This document shows positions 17,795-26,882 of a stretch of 64,000 bases of DNA, piece after piece. The notes below the pieces were generated by a model. That model did no database searches. It saw only the letters and a list, made by a program, of their open reading frames with translations, and had not been told where the DNA came from. Each line of letters begins with the position of its first letter. Position 1 is the first letter of the stretch. The position numbers were made by a program, and so were the translations under genes. This DNA comes from UTCHB3 sp964431385. GTDB taxonomy: Bacteria; Bacteroidota; Ignavibacteria; Ignavibacteriales; Ignavibacteriaceae. The stretch spans positions 28,432-92,431 of the forward strand of contig CAYSJM010000007.1 in NCBI GenBank assembly GCA_964431385.1. Reading direction: 5' to 3'.

Positions 17795-17836
17795 AACCCG
17801 TGGGGGAGGAAATTCTCATTTCTCCCCCAGGTTTTT
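17795..17836 (+). terminator. terminator of the pyr operon
   Basis: A long imperfect stem pairs AACC..GGGGGAG..AAAT with ATTTCTCCCCC.AGGTT around a 4-nt loop, followed by TTTTT. Confidence 0.88.
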
Positions 17837-17934
17837 AATTCCAAATCTCCTCTTTTTTATACATCTGTTCAAAATAGTAAACAAGCACTTCTTAAAAGAC
17901 ACTTCAAAACGATAAAAAAACTGATTTTTTGTTT

Positions 17935-17950
17935 TGGCACGCTTCTTGCA
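17935..17950 (+). promoter_or_regulatory. sigma54 (-24/-12) promoter, full consensus
   Basis: TGGCAC-GCTTC-TTGCA matches the sigma54 consensus TGGCAC-N5-TTGCW at every position, with GG and GC ten bases apart. Transcription should begin near 17961, 27 nt before the ATG of the FN3 lipoprotein. It would need an NtrC-type activator. Confidence 0.85.
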
Positions 17951-17987
17951 GTATAATGTCAGAAACATTTTAACAAGAGGTGATACC

Positions 17988-18797
17988 ATGAAAAAGACTG
18001 GTTTATTTTTAGCAATAGCAACAACAATACTGCTTCTCTCGGGATGCAGATTCAGAAACGATTTCTTTTCTGATCCAATATATGATGATCGGGCTCCTTC
18101 AGTTCCAAGAAATGTGGAAGTTCTCAATGGTGACGGCGTTGCTACCGTTATATGGGATCACAGCCCTGAATCTGATGTAAAAGGTTACCGGGTTTATTCG
18201 TCAACAAGTTTTAGTGGACGCTACGAGTACATCGCGACAGTTTACGGGACTCAGTACGATGACTACGGTGTAAGGAATGGAAACAAATATTTTTACGCAG
18301 TTACAGCGTACGACTACAATTCAAACGAATCCGATCTCAGTTACGAATATGCTTACGCAGTTCCAAGACCTGAAGGATTTGGAAAAATGTTGAACGAAGC
18401 TAACGCATTCCCTGCTTCATCAGGATACGACTTCTCGGGATACAGAACTGTTGCCTGGAATGCACAGGATGCTGATTTCTTCTTTGAAAAAGTTAATGGT
18501 GTCTATTACCTCTCGGTTTATGACGACACTGACATAAAGGATATGGGAAACACAAATAACATCTACGATATCGAATTCGCCCCGTCATCGGGCTGGGCTC
18601 TTGATAAATCTGCAAAAGTTTACGCCGGCAGAACCTATGTCTTCTGGTTATGGGACAACACTTATGCGAAGATCAGAGTAAAGTCGATATCAGCAGACAG
18701 AGTAGTATTCGACTGGGCTTATCAAACAGTTGAAGGCGAACCACAACTGAAGCCAACAGTAACCAAAGGCAAAAGACCTATAGCAAGGGTTCAATAA
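17988..18797 (+). CDS. lipoprotein with a fibronectin type III domain
   Basis: A 269-residue protein. The leader MKKTGLFLAIATTILLLSGC has a clear lipobox (LLSGC, Cys20). A fibronectin type III domain spans about 34-115 (SVPRNVEVLNGDGVATVIW, YRVYSSTSFSG, KYFYAVTAYD). The C-terminal half (125-260) is beta-rich with many aromatic residues and is not recognised. ATG 17988 is chosen because AGAGGTGAT lies just upstream and the longer frame would begin inside the sigma54 promoter. Its expression should depend on sigma54. It is probably followed in the same transcript by the DUF4783 gene (30 nt gap). A surface or periplasmic binding role is only a guess. Confidence 0.85.
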   Translation: MKKTGLFLAIATTILLLSGCRFRNDFFSDPIYDDRAPSVPRNVEVLNGDGVATVIWDHSPESDVKGYRVYSSTSFSGRYEYIATVYGTQYDDYGVRNGNKYFYAVTAYDYNSNESDLSYEYAYAVPRPEGFGKMLNEANAFPASSGYDFSGYRTVAWNAQDADFFFEKVNGVYYLSVYDDTDIKDMGNTNNIYDIEFAPSSGWALDKSAKVYAGRTYVFWLWDNTYAKIRVKSISADRVVFDWAYQTVEGEPQLKPTVTKGKRPIARVQ

Positions 18798-18827
18798 ATA
18801 ATCTTAACTCCTTACACGGAGACTGAA

Positions 18828-19268
18828 ATGAAAACTCTAACTCAATCCTTAATTCTTCTGACGCTCCTGACCCTCGGGTTGGGAGCTCAGGTTTCAAACT
18901 TCGACAATAAAAAGAGCGGGCAAAAAATTCCGAGTCCTCAATTTGTACTTCAGGAGATAGAATCCGGCATAAATAAAGGCGATCCATCCTCTTTTACAAA
19001 ATATTTATCCGAGAATTCCTATCTAAATCTTCCAAATGGCGTTTCAGGGTATTTTAGCAGTAACCAATCTTTTTATATTTTGAAAGACTTTTTTAAATCT
19101 TTTGTACCTGTTTCCTTTTCATTCACTGAAACAGGTAGCGGTAGAGAGCCTGTTGCAACAGGACGGCTTAAATTCGAGCAAAACGGAAAGAGAGATAATG
19201 CAATTGTTTACATCGCCCTTTCATACGAAGGCAACTCTTGGAGGATAACTCAACTCTCCGTAAACTGA
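18828..19268 (+). CDS. DUF4783 family exported protein
   Basis: A 146-residue protein with signal peptide MKTLTQSLILLTLLTLGLGAQ. The mature part has the DUF4783 layout seen in Bacteroidota: an N-terminal helix (VLQEIESGINKGDPSSFTKYLSENSYLNLPN), YFSSNQSFYILKDFFKSFVP and a final beta sheet (AIVYIALSYEGNSWRITQLSVN). The family fold resembles NTF2/SnoaL and its function is unknown. GGAG lies 6 nt before the ATG. Its 3' end overlaps the start assigned to the large kinase, suggesting co-transcription with it. Confidence 0.8.
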   Translation: MKTLTQSLILLTLLTLGLGAQVSNFDNKKSGQKIPSPQFVLQEIESGINKGDPSSFTKYLSENSYLNLPNGVSGYFSSNQSFYILKDFFKSFVPVSFSFTETGSGREPVATGRLKFEQNGKRDNAIVYIALSYEGNSWRITQLSVN

Positions 19269-22200
19269 CTTTTCACGGATTATATGGTACACTTCATAAA
19301 TTCCGGAAGACTGCTTTTTTGGCAGCTTCCGGAATCTTATTTTTAATACTCCTCATTTTATACAATTCTGAAAATATCGATTCCCCAACACCAACGGTTG
19401 TTAGCGCAGAGCTCAAAAAGGAGTTCACAGAAGCCTTCAACGAGGAATATCAATCGCTCCAAAATTCTCATGAAGAATTAATAGTATCGGTTAAAACCTA
19501 TGGAGTTGGAGCTTTAACCCGCCCCAGAAAAGAGAATAAAACAAGTTCAGCAATTTTTAATTCTGAAGGTGAGTTTATCGCCGGGTTTGCCATGCTTGCA
19601 AATCTTGAAAAAGCTCAAATGGAAAAATTGCAATTCACAAAATCATTTGTTTTTTCAAATTCTCTTCAGGTTAATCTTGTAGTTTCCTCAAATATTGAGA
19701 TTAGGAGGGTAAAATATCTCATAGTTTCTGTTCTGGTTCTCGATAAATTTTACTCATTAAAGAACCAATACGACGACTCCGATAATCTATTCACAAATTT
19801 CAAAAAGAGAACCGGAATAACCATTTCGTTTGCTGGTTCAAATGATGAAAATGCTGTTAAGTTGACTACAGCAGATGGATCTGTCATTGGTTCCGTAATA
19901 ATGACGAATGCCAATTTAAATGGTAAAGAGTCGGCAGTATTTACAAATCTATTAAAAACGGTAATTTTTGTAGTCTCTCTCCTTTTCCTCTTTTTTGCTC
20001 TTTACTTTTTGTTGACTGACCGTCAAAAGTCTGATTCACATCAAAAAAGGTGGGAGGGACAGATTTACACGACTATTCGACTACTTGTTGTAGTTACAGT
20101 CGTTGTTGTTTTGAGGATTTTCCTCTTAAATTTTGATGCGGGGAGCTTACTTGGATTAAAAGAGTTCGACAATCCGGCAAACTATTCTTCACCGTTTGGG
20201 TATGGAATTGTTGGTTCACCGGCAAATCTTCTAATAACCACTTTCATCGGAGCAATTTTTGTTGCAACCTTGTTATCTGCAGGGAGTCGCAACTACAAAA
20301 AAACGAACGGCAATCTCGCTGTAGTCGGGCTAAAGGCAATTTTTGCGATTTCAACTTCAATTCTTTTACTAAGGGCATTTGCCGCAGTTCAGAGAAGCAT
20401 AGTTTACGACAGTTCACTGCGGTATTTTTTAGGTGACTCAATTATCCCGGGTAAAGATGTGATATTGATGAATATCAGTATCCTTTTAGCATCTTTTACA
20501 CTGATTACTCTTATAGTTCTTGCATTGGGAAGTGGAATAAACTCTCTTCTTATGATCACAAAATTTGGTAAAGTTGATGAAAAAACTGAATCGCACTCGG
20601 CTTTACAATGGATAATCGCGATTGTTATTGCGGTTTCTCCCGGCATTGTTTATTTTATTGCTTTCGAAAAAGAGCTGATTCCCCTACTCCCTGTTTTTCT
20701 AATTTCAGGATTGATTCTCGTTGCTGTATTTTTTGTGCTTCGACGCCGAAGTGCAATAGTTTCGACATTTCTTGTGATTGCTCTTATTTCGTCAATCTCT
20801 TCAATCATTCTTTTAAGCAAGTTTAATGAAGACCTCGAAAAAGATTCTCTTAAGAAAATTGCACTCGAAATAAACAGACCAACAGACACTTTTATGCGTT
20901 TTTTGGTTCAACAATCCCTCTCAGTGGTTTTGCGGATGAATATTTCTCCACAAAATAATGCATCTTCTGTAACAGGGATGGCATTTAGAATCTGGTCAGG
21001 CAGCATTTTAAACGGCGAAGTTTATCCATGTAAAATTTCGATCTATAAAGGCTCACAGCAAAAAGATATTTTTTCGCCGTTTGGAATTCCCTCGCTTAAT
21101 GAATTTAACGACTCACCCGATACTTCGCTCACAGATATTGCCATAAGTGATTCGATAGTAAGCGAAGGAAAACTAATCACCGGTACGATACCTTTTGCAG
21201 AAAGCGATTCGCTGAAATATTTTGCAGTGGTTACAATTCTGAAGAGGGATTTTCATGTCCCCGGAGCCGGAATTCCCCTTTTCATGCGACCTGAATACAA
21301 TCCTGTTAATGACATTATCGATCTGAGAAGAATGTCGATTTTTAAGTTTGTGAATAATGTCCCCACGGGAAGTTTTGGTGCAGTTCAACTTCCGGATAGA
21401 GAAATTTCAAAAATTCGTGAAAAAAATAAATCAGGCTTAAATGAAGAATTATATCGTACACGAATTTCCGGTGAAGAATCGAGTATATTTTACCTTCTTT
21501 CGAATCAAGGCGAATCAAACAGCTTGACTATTTTAATCTTGAAGGACAAAGACTCTGTTCGAATTCTCTTCAATTTTTTCAAGTTGTTCTTTCTCCACTC
21601 ACTTTTTATTCTTTCTTTGTTACTAATCTTTGTTCTCATAAGTATCAAAAAAATACATGAGCTCTTTTTCAGGTTCAGGTTCCAGTTAACCCTTGGTTTT
21701 GTTGTAATGTCCGCTATTCCCATTGTGGCACTCGCCCTTTTTAACAGAGACAATCAGGCTTCTGTAGATGAAAAAAACAGATATATTTCATTAAAGTCGA
21801 GAGCTGAAAAGGTAAAACAGATCATCCAAACCGATGAGCCAGTAAATTCTCCATTAAAACTTAGTGGTATTCCCTGCTCAATTTTTAAAGACGGTAAACT
21901 GTTTTACGACTCCCCAAACGAGGCAAGGGCACCCTTCATCCCTTGGTTGTACAGATTTCCGGTCAAAACTTCCGGACTTGTGGCGGTGGAAGATTATTTT
22001 CTCACTCAACGGTTCGATAATTATAAATATTTCTCATTTTCGCACTCATGGATGCGTGGCAAAGAGGTTTATACTGTACTCGTAAATGACATTTCGGATA
22101 GAGATGAGCAATCACTTACTTTGCTCGAGTTTGATGTATTCCTTTTTGGAGTCTATTCTCTTGCACTGATTCTGACCTCAATTTTGGCAACTTTTATTTC

Positions 22201-23041
22201 GGGTAGAATCTCCTCACCATTGTTGAAACTTACGAAGGCGACGAACTCGGTGGCTCTTGGCAATTTTGACTATGAAGTCGCCTCGGGAAGTAAGGGAGAG
22301 ATTGGCGAGTTAATTCGTGGTTTTAGATATATGACCGATGAATTGAAAAAAAATCAGGATGAGATTGCACTTCTGGAACGGGAAGCTGCCTGGAAAGAAA
22401 TGGCAAAACAAGTGGCTCATGAGGTTAAAAATCCCCTAACCCCGATGAAATTGAGTGTGCAACACCTTCTTTCAGCTTATAAAGATGATGCACCAAATTT
22501 GCCTGAATTAACTGAAAAAATTCTAATCTCGATACTCAAACAAATCGAAATTTTGAACCAGACTGCATCAGAATTTTCTCGATTCGCGAAAATGCCCGGT
22601 TTTGAACCCCATGCCATAAATATTTACGCTTTGATTCTCGAAGTGAAAGATCTATACACGGGATCACCTCTTAATTTTGAGTTCAGAAGTGAAGTTGATG
22701 GTGCCCTTATCGCCGGAGATGAATCGTACTTTAAACGCTCGATGATAAATCTTGTTAAAAACGCTATTCAAGCCGGGGCAACAAGTGTTTCGGTGAAACT
22801 TACACGAATTGAAAACGAGTTTGAACTGATTATCCAGGACAATGGAAAAGGGATCTCGGAAGAGACTGCTACCAAAATATTTGAAATTAATTTTACTACC
22901 AAAGCAACCGGAACAGGACTCGGCTTAAAGCTGACCCGAAGATTTGTTGAATCGGTTGGTGGTTCAGTTGAATTTATAAAAAGTGACATCGGAGCACTCT
23001 TCAAAATTAGATTCCCTGTTTATAAGGAGAAAACCGATTGA
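19238..23041 (+). CDS. NtrY-like sensor histidine kinase with about 12 membrane segments
   Basis: A 1267-residue kinase. By eye there are about twelve TM segments: one near 25-45, eight between about 233 and 523, two near 782-836 and one near 967-990, with large outside loops (45-230, 525-780, 840-960). A HAMP-like region follows the last helix. Then comes the H box VAHEVKNPLTPMKLSVQHL with H1061, N box MINLVKNAIQAG, DNGKGIS and GTGLGLKL. The extended KNPLTPMKLS motif is typical of NtrY-type kinases that pair with NtrC-type sigma54 activators. The start is uncertain: TTG 19238 has GAAGG upstream but overlaps the DUF4783 gene by 31 nt. No response regulator is adjacent. Confidence 0.88.
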   Translation: MEDNSTLRKLTFHGLYGTLHKFRKTAFLAASGILFLILLILYNSENIDSPTPTVVSAELKKEFTEAFNEEYQSLQNSHEELIVSVKTYGVGALTRPRKENKTSSAIFNSEGEFIAGFAMLANLEKAQMEKLQFTKSFVFSNSLQVNLVVSSNIEIRRVKYLIVSVLVLDKFYSLKNQYDDSDNLFTNFKKRTGITISFAGSNDENAVKLTTADGSVIGSVIMTNANLNGKESAVFTNLLKTVIFVVSLLFLFFALYFLLTDRQKSDSHQKRWEGQIYTTIRLLVVVTVVVVLRIFLLNFDAGSLLGLKEFDNPANYSSPFGYGIVGSPANLLITTFIGAIFVATLLSAGSRNYKKTNGNLAVVGLKAIFAISTSILLLRAFAAVQRSIVYDSSLRYFLGDSIIPGKDVILMNISILLASFTLITLIVLALGSGINSLLMITKFGKVDEKTESHSALQWIIAIVIAVSPGIVYFIAFEKELIPLLPVFLISGLILVAVFFVLRRRSAIVSTFLVIALISSISSIILLSKFNEDLEKDSLKKIALEINRPTDTFMRFLVQQSLSVVLRMNISPQNNASSVTGMAFRIWSGSILNGEVYPCKISIYKGSQQKDIFSPFGIPSLNEFNDSPDTSLTDIAISDSIVSEGKLITGTIPFAESDSLKYFAVVTILKRDFHVPGAGIPLFMRPEYNPVNDIIDLRRMSIFKFVNNVPTGSFGAVQLPDREISKIREKNKSGLNEELYRTRISGEESSIFYLLSNQGESNSLTILILKDKDSVRILFNFFKLFFLHSLFILSLLLIFVLISIKKIHELFFRFRFQLTLGFVVMSAIPIVALALFNRDNQASVDEKNRYISLKSRAEKVKQIIQTDEPVNSPLKLSGIPCSIFKDGKLFYDSPNEARAPFIPWLYRFPVKTSGLVAVEDYFLTQRFDNYKYFSFSHSWMRGKEVYTVLVNDISDRDEQSLTLLEFDVFLFGVYSLALILTSILATFISGRISSPLLKLTKATNSVALGNFDYEVASGSKGEIGELIRGFRYMTDELKKNQDEIALLEREAAWKEMAKQVAHEVKNPLTPMKLSVQHLLSAYKDDAPNLPELTEKILISILKQIEILNQTASEFSRFAKMPGFEPHAINIYALILEVKDLYTGSPLNFEFRSEVDGALIAGDESYFKRSMINLVKNAIQAGATSVSVKLTRIENEFELIIQDNGKGISEETATKIFEINFTTKATGTGLGLKLTRRFVESVGGSVEFIKSDIGALFKIRFPVYKEKTD

Positions 23042-23158
23042 ATTTGATTTGTAAGCAGCCAACAGCCTCCAACATTCCATGGTTGGTTGGATTGTCATCA
23101 TGCACAGAACAAAAAATATAAACACATAATAGCAGTGTAATAAAAGAGGATTAATTAC

Positions 23159-26100
23159 ATGTCACAACTCACTCCACAGCAGCAAAAAGCTTCAGAACTC
23201 TCCAACCACATTCTCGTAACTGCAAATGCGGGTTCGGGGAAAACAAAGGTTTTATCAGGCAGATACATCGATGCACTTCTAAACCAGAATATCCGGGTTA
23301 ATGAAATCGCAGCGATTACATTCACCGACAAAGCTGCTTCGGAGCTTTACGCCAAAATTAGCGAACAAATTGCTAAAAAATATAACGATGCTACTGATCC
23401 AAAAGAAAAACAAAAGCTGAATGATCTTCTAAAAGATCTGATAAATTCCAATATTTCAACCTTTCACTCATTTTGTTCAAGTCTGTTGAAAGAATACCCT
23501 CTTGAGGTGGGACTCGATCCTTCGTTTACACTGCTCGACAAACTCGCAACTTCTGATCTAATCAATGAATCTACCGAGGAAATGATCGCCTCATCACTTG
23601 GTGATCCAATCTTCAGTTCTGATTTAAAGAAATTAATCAGGTTAAGCAGAAGCACTCGGGCTTTTAAAGATTCAATTGGAAGAATGATAAGTGAGCGGAA
23701 AAAGATAAGGAATTATCTTTCGCAATTTGAGGGGGAACCTGTTCCTTCAGCAATCAGTAAGGTGACTCGTGAATCATTAATTCATTTTATTTCGGTTCTT
23801 TTTCCCACCCGTGACACTTTACTTGGAAATATCGCACAAATAAATTCAGATATTTTTCCATTTATTAAAAGCGATAATCCGGAAAAAATCAGAGTTTTGC
23901 TCGAAGAATACGCCGCAACCTCTGATTACATTTTAAAATTTGATACACTCGCAGCAATTCTCGACATTTTTCTCACTCAAAAGGGAGAGATTCGAAGTAG
24001 TGGATATTTGAATGACAAATTAAGAGGGAAATATGATCCTGACCATCTGATAGAAATTCAAACAACAGCTAATTACATCAGACAAATATTAATATCCGAA
24101 TCAGGTGGCAGCTCCTTTCACATTAATGTTTATGCAGAATATGCATCTCTTTTCTTCAAATATTATAAAATGACTTTGGACATTTTAACCCAAAAGAAAA
24201 AATATCTGAATGCCATCGACTACGAAGATATGTTGATATTAACCGCCGAATTGTTAACCAAAGAATCGGTCAAAAAGAATCTTCAAAGTAAATTTAAGTT
24301 TTTGATGATAGATGAATATCAAGATACCAACGATCTGCAATTCGATATTTTTATTCCCCTTCTCGACGATTTATCGGCGGGTAACCTGTATGTTGTTGGT
24401 GATAAAAAACAGAGTATATATGGATTTCGAGATGCCGACCTTTCGGTTTTTGACAGGACAAAAGCTAAAATTGAATCAAATTCAGGTGATTCTGTCGTCC
24501 TCGAACATACTTTTCGTTTAACTGAAGAACTGACAGCATTTGTTAACAAAATCTTCCCTGTCATTTTCACTCAGAGAAACAGAGCCATTGATGGGGATGA
24601 AGAACAGTTCAGAAAAAAACGAAGCCTGATAAATGCAGTGGATTATGAAGAGACTGTTTTCTTCGATATCAATAAGGAGTATAAAGAGAGTAACATTGCA
24701 CTAATACTAAATGTTGAAGAAACCGAAGGCAAGCCAAACGCAGCCCGCCGACTAAAAAAAGAAGCTGAAATGGTGGCGGCACATCTGGCTGAACATTTTG
24801 CTAAAATTACCGAGTTAAATAAGACGCTAAAAGATAAGTTGACCGTGGCAATATTAACTAAAAACCGGGCTTCTTTTTCTTACCTCGAAGATGCACTTTC
24901 AGAAGCCGGGATACCTTATGAGCTAATGGGAGGGAAACACTTTTTCCAGCAACAGGTCGTTCAAGATATTTCACTTGTTTTTAAGTTCATCACAGACCCC
25001 GGGAACGATTTTAATTTGTATTCGATATTAAGGTCACCTTTTTTCTCCATCTCTGATGAAGATATTCTGGAAGTGTCTCAATCTGAAGGATTTACTGCTT
25101 TTGATAAACTTAAATTTATCATCGGTGATGGAAAAGAGAGGTTAACACTTGCATACAAGACTCTTCAAACCCTTCTTGAGGTTTCACAGGGTGCAAAGCC
25201 GCATAAAATAATTGATCACATGCTCTCCGTCACTCCATACCTTGCTATCGTGCAAAAGAGATTAAACGGCAAAAGAGCACTCGCGAATATTAAGAAACTG
25301 CTATCAATGGCGGTTGAATTTGAGAATTTTGTCTTTAATTCAATTTACGACTATAACGAATACCTCGATAATTTAAGGGCGGCGGAGGAAGACGAGTCCC
25401 AGGCCCCACTTCAAGAAGATTCCAATTCTGTCAAGATAATGACGATCCATCAGGCAAAAGGGCTTGAATTTACGACAGTTTATCTTTTTGCTTGTGGACA
25501 AGAACAGAACAAGAGAGGGAATAAATCAGACGAAGCAATTGTGGTGCATAAAAATCTCGGCTTAAGCTTAAAAGTTTCAGAAACCGAAGACATTTTTAAC
25601 GAAAAAATTCCCCATATACATTATAATCTTGTTAAATTCTTGAAGAAACAAGTAGAAAATGAGGAATTAAAAAGACTTTTTTATGTAGCTGTGACGCGTG
25701 CTGCAAATAATCTTTTCATTTCAGGTTCGATTACTAATGAAATCATTCAAAAAGATAGTTTTCTGGAAATGTTAGTTACTGCCCTCGGAATGACGAATTT
25801 TCCAGTAGAACCCTTCACTATTGAGGCAGGACCACTAAAAAAGGCAACGAACAAAGATGGTAAACAGGAAGAGACTACTCTCGAAAGTTTTGAACTGACT
25901 GTCTCAGTGCTGCTTAAGGAGCATTTGCCTTTTAAGAGTTTAAAGATCAACACTCAAAAGGATGAAGTTCTTAATTTTGAAGTGGCACCCGCGAGAATTG
26001 AGAAGGTGCTCTCAAACGAAATCATTACAGCTACAAAGTATTTGACTTTTAACCAATGTCCGTTTAAATATTACCTTAATTACATTTCGGGAGTCGCTAA

Positions 26101-26851
26101 CATTCCCGATCTCTCAGATCTGATTTTACCAACTGAAAATGATTCTGATGAAGATAATAACCCGGTAGAAGATGCAAAAATTGATTCTGTGGAGAATGGT
26201 GTAGCTTCATCGGGAGCATGTAATTTTGGTGCGGCGATTGGAACCATTATCCACGATGTCCTCGCAAAAACCAGGTCAGATTTGTCTTATCGTGAAATAA
26301 CCAAAACTTCGGTCGAGAATTTTATCAATGAAAATCAGGTATTTGCCCAACAAAAAGAATCTTTGCTTGCAATTATAATTGGAAAATTAGATCGATTTTT
26401 CAAAACTGATGTGGCAAAAGATATCTTCAGCAATGAGAATGCGGATACAGAAAGAGAAATTTTTGTTCGGAAAAATAACTACTTTTTGATGGGAGTTATC
26501 GACAGGTTGGTTATATTAAATGATAAAATTGTCATAATTGATTACAAGACTGATAAAGACCCCCAAAGTTCACTAATGCGATATATAGACCAATTAAAAT
26601 ATTATGCTTGTTTGTGTTCGATGATTTTTCCTTCAGTAAAAATTTTTGAATTAAGGTTGATCTTCATCAACAATCCGGAGATATTTGAGCCAATTATCAT
26701 ACGAAGAGATGAAATTGCGTTGGTTGCACAAGAGATTGAAGAATTTGTTTTAAAGCTAAGAAGTGCAATTTCAGCCAATTCATTTGAAAAAAATCAGAAT
26801 CATTGTGCACACTGCAAATTCAGTATAGACTCAAAAAATTGTTTTGTTTAA
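23159..26851 (+). CDS. UvrD-family helicase fused to PD-(D/E)xK nuclease (AddA-like)
   Basis: A 1230-residue protein, the usual AddA length. Helicase motifs are NAGSGKT (23-29), TFTDKAASEL, MIDEYQDTNDLQ, VGDKKQSIYGFRDAD, IMTIHQAKGLEF and FYVAVTRAANNL. The C-terminal nuclease has GVIDRLV (D1115) and IIDYKTDK (D1128, K1130). Four cysteines, C967 (NQCPFKYY), C1216, C1219 and C1228 (HCAHCKFSIDSKNC), form the staple pattern of iron-sulfur RecB-type nucleases, known in AddB and Cas4. Such enzymes resect double-strand breaks. No addB-like partner is found nearby. The gene stands alone, 117 nt after the kinase. Confidence 0.9.
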   Translation: MSQLTPQQQKASELSNHILVTANAGSGKTKVLSGRYIDALLNQNIRVNEIAAITFTDKAASELYAKISEQIAKKYNDATDPKEKQKLNDLLKDLINSNISTFHSFCSSLLKEYPLEVGLDPSFTLLDKLATSDLINESTEEMIASSLGDPIFSSDLKKLIRLSRSTRAFKDSIGRMISERKKIRNYLSQFEGEPVPSAISKVTRESLIHFISVLFPTRDTLLGNIAQINSDIFPFIKSDNPEKIRVLLEEYAATSDYILKFDTLAAILDIFLTQKGEIRSSGYLNDKLRGKYDPDHLIEIQTTANYIRQILISESGGSSFHINVYAEYASLFFKYYKMTLDILTQKKKYLNAIDYEDMLILTAELLTKESVKKNLQSKFKFLMIDEYQDTNDLQFDIFIPLLDDLSAGNLYVVGDKKQSIYGFRDADLSVFDRTKAKIESNSGDSVVLEHTFRLTEELTAFVNKIFPVIFTQRNRAIDGDEEQFRKKRSLINAVDYEETVFFDINKEYKESNIALILNVEETEGKPNAARRLKKEAEMVAAHLAEHFAKITELNKTLKDKLTVAILTKNRASFSYLEDALSEAGIPYELMGGKHFFQQQVVQDISLVFKFITDPGNDFNLYSILRSPFFSISDEDILEVSQSEGFTAFDKLKFIIGDGKERLTLAYKTLQTLLEVSQGAKPHKIIDHMLSVTPYLAIVQKRLNGKRALANIKKLLSMAVEFENFVFNSIYDYNEYLDNLRAAEEDESQAPLQEDSNSVKIMTIHQAKGLEFTTVYLFACGQEQNKRGNKSDEAIVVHKNLGLSLKVSETEDIFNEKIPHIHYNLVKFLKKQVENEELKRLFYVAVTRAANNLFISGSITNEIIQKDSFLEMLVTALGMTNFPVEPFTIEAGPLKKATNKDGKQEETTLESFELTVSVLLKEHLPFKSLKINTQKDEVLNFEVAPARIEKVLSNEIITATKYLTFNQCPFKYYLNYISGVANIPDLSDLILPTENDSDEDNNPVEDAKIDSVENGVASSGACNFGAAIGTIIHDVLAKTRSDLSYREITKTSVENFINENQVFAQQKESLLAIIIGKLDRFFKTDVAKDIFSNENADTEREIFVRKNNYFLMGVIDRLVILNDKIVIIDYKTDKDPQSSLMRYIDQLKYYACLCSMIFPSVKIFELRLIFINNPEIFEPIIIRRDEIALVAQEIEEFVLKLRSAISANSFEKNQNHCAHCKFSIDSKNCFV

Positions 26852-26882
26852 TTTCTATTCTCACAACTACTTCTACCGTTAG

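Noticed and set aside
19265..19300. A later start for the large kinase to avoid overlap with the DUF4783 gene
   Set aside because: No ATG is in frame before the first membrane helix and only weak start codons are available; TTG 19238 at least has GAAGG upstream.
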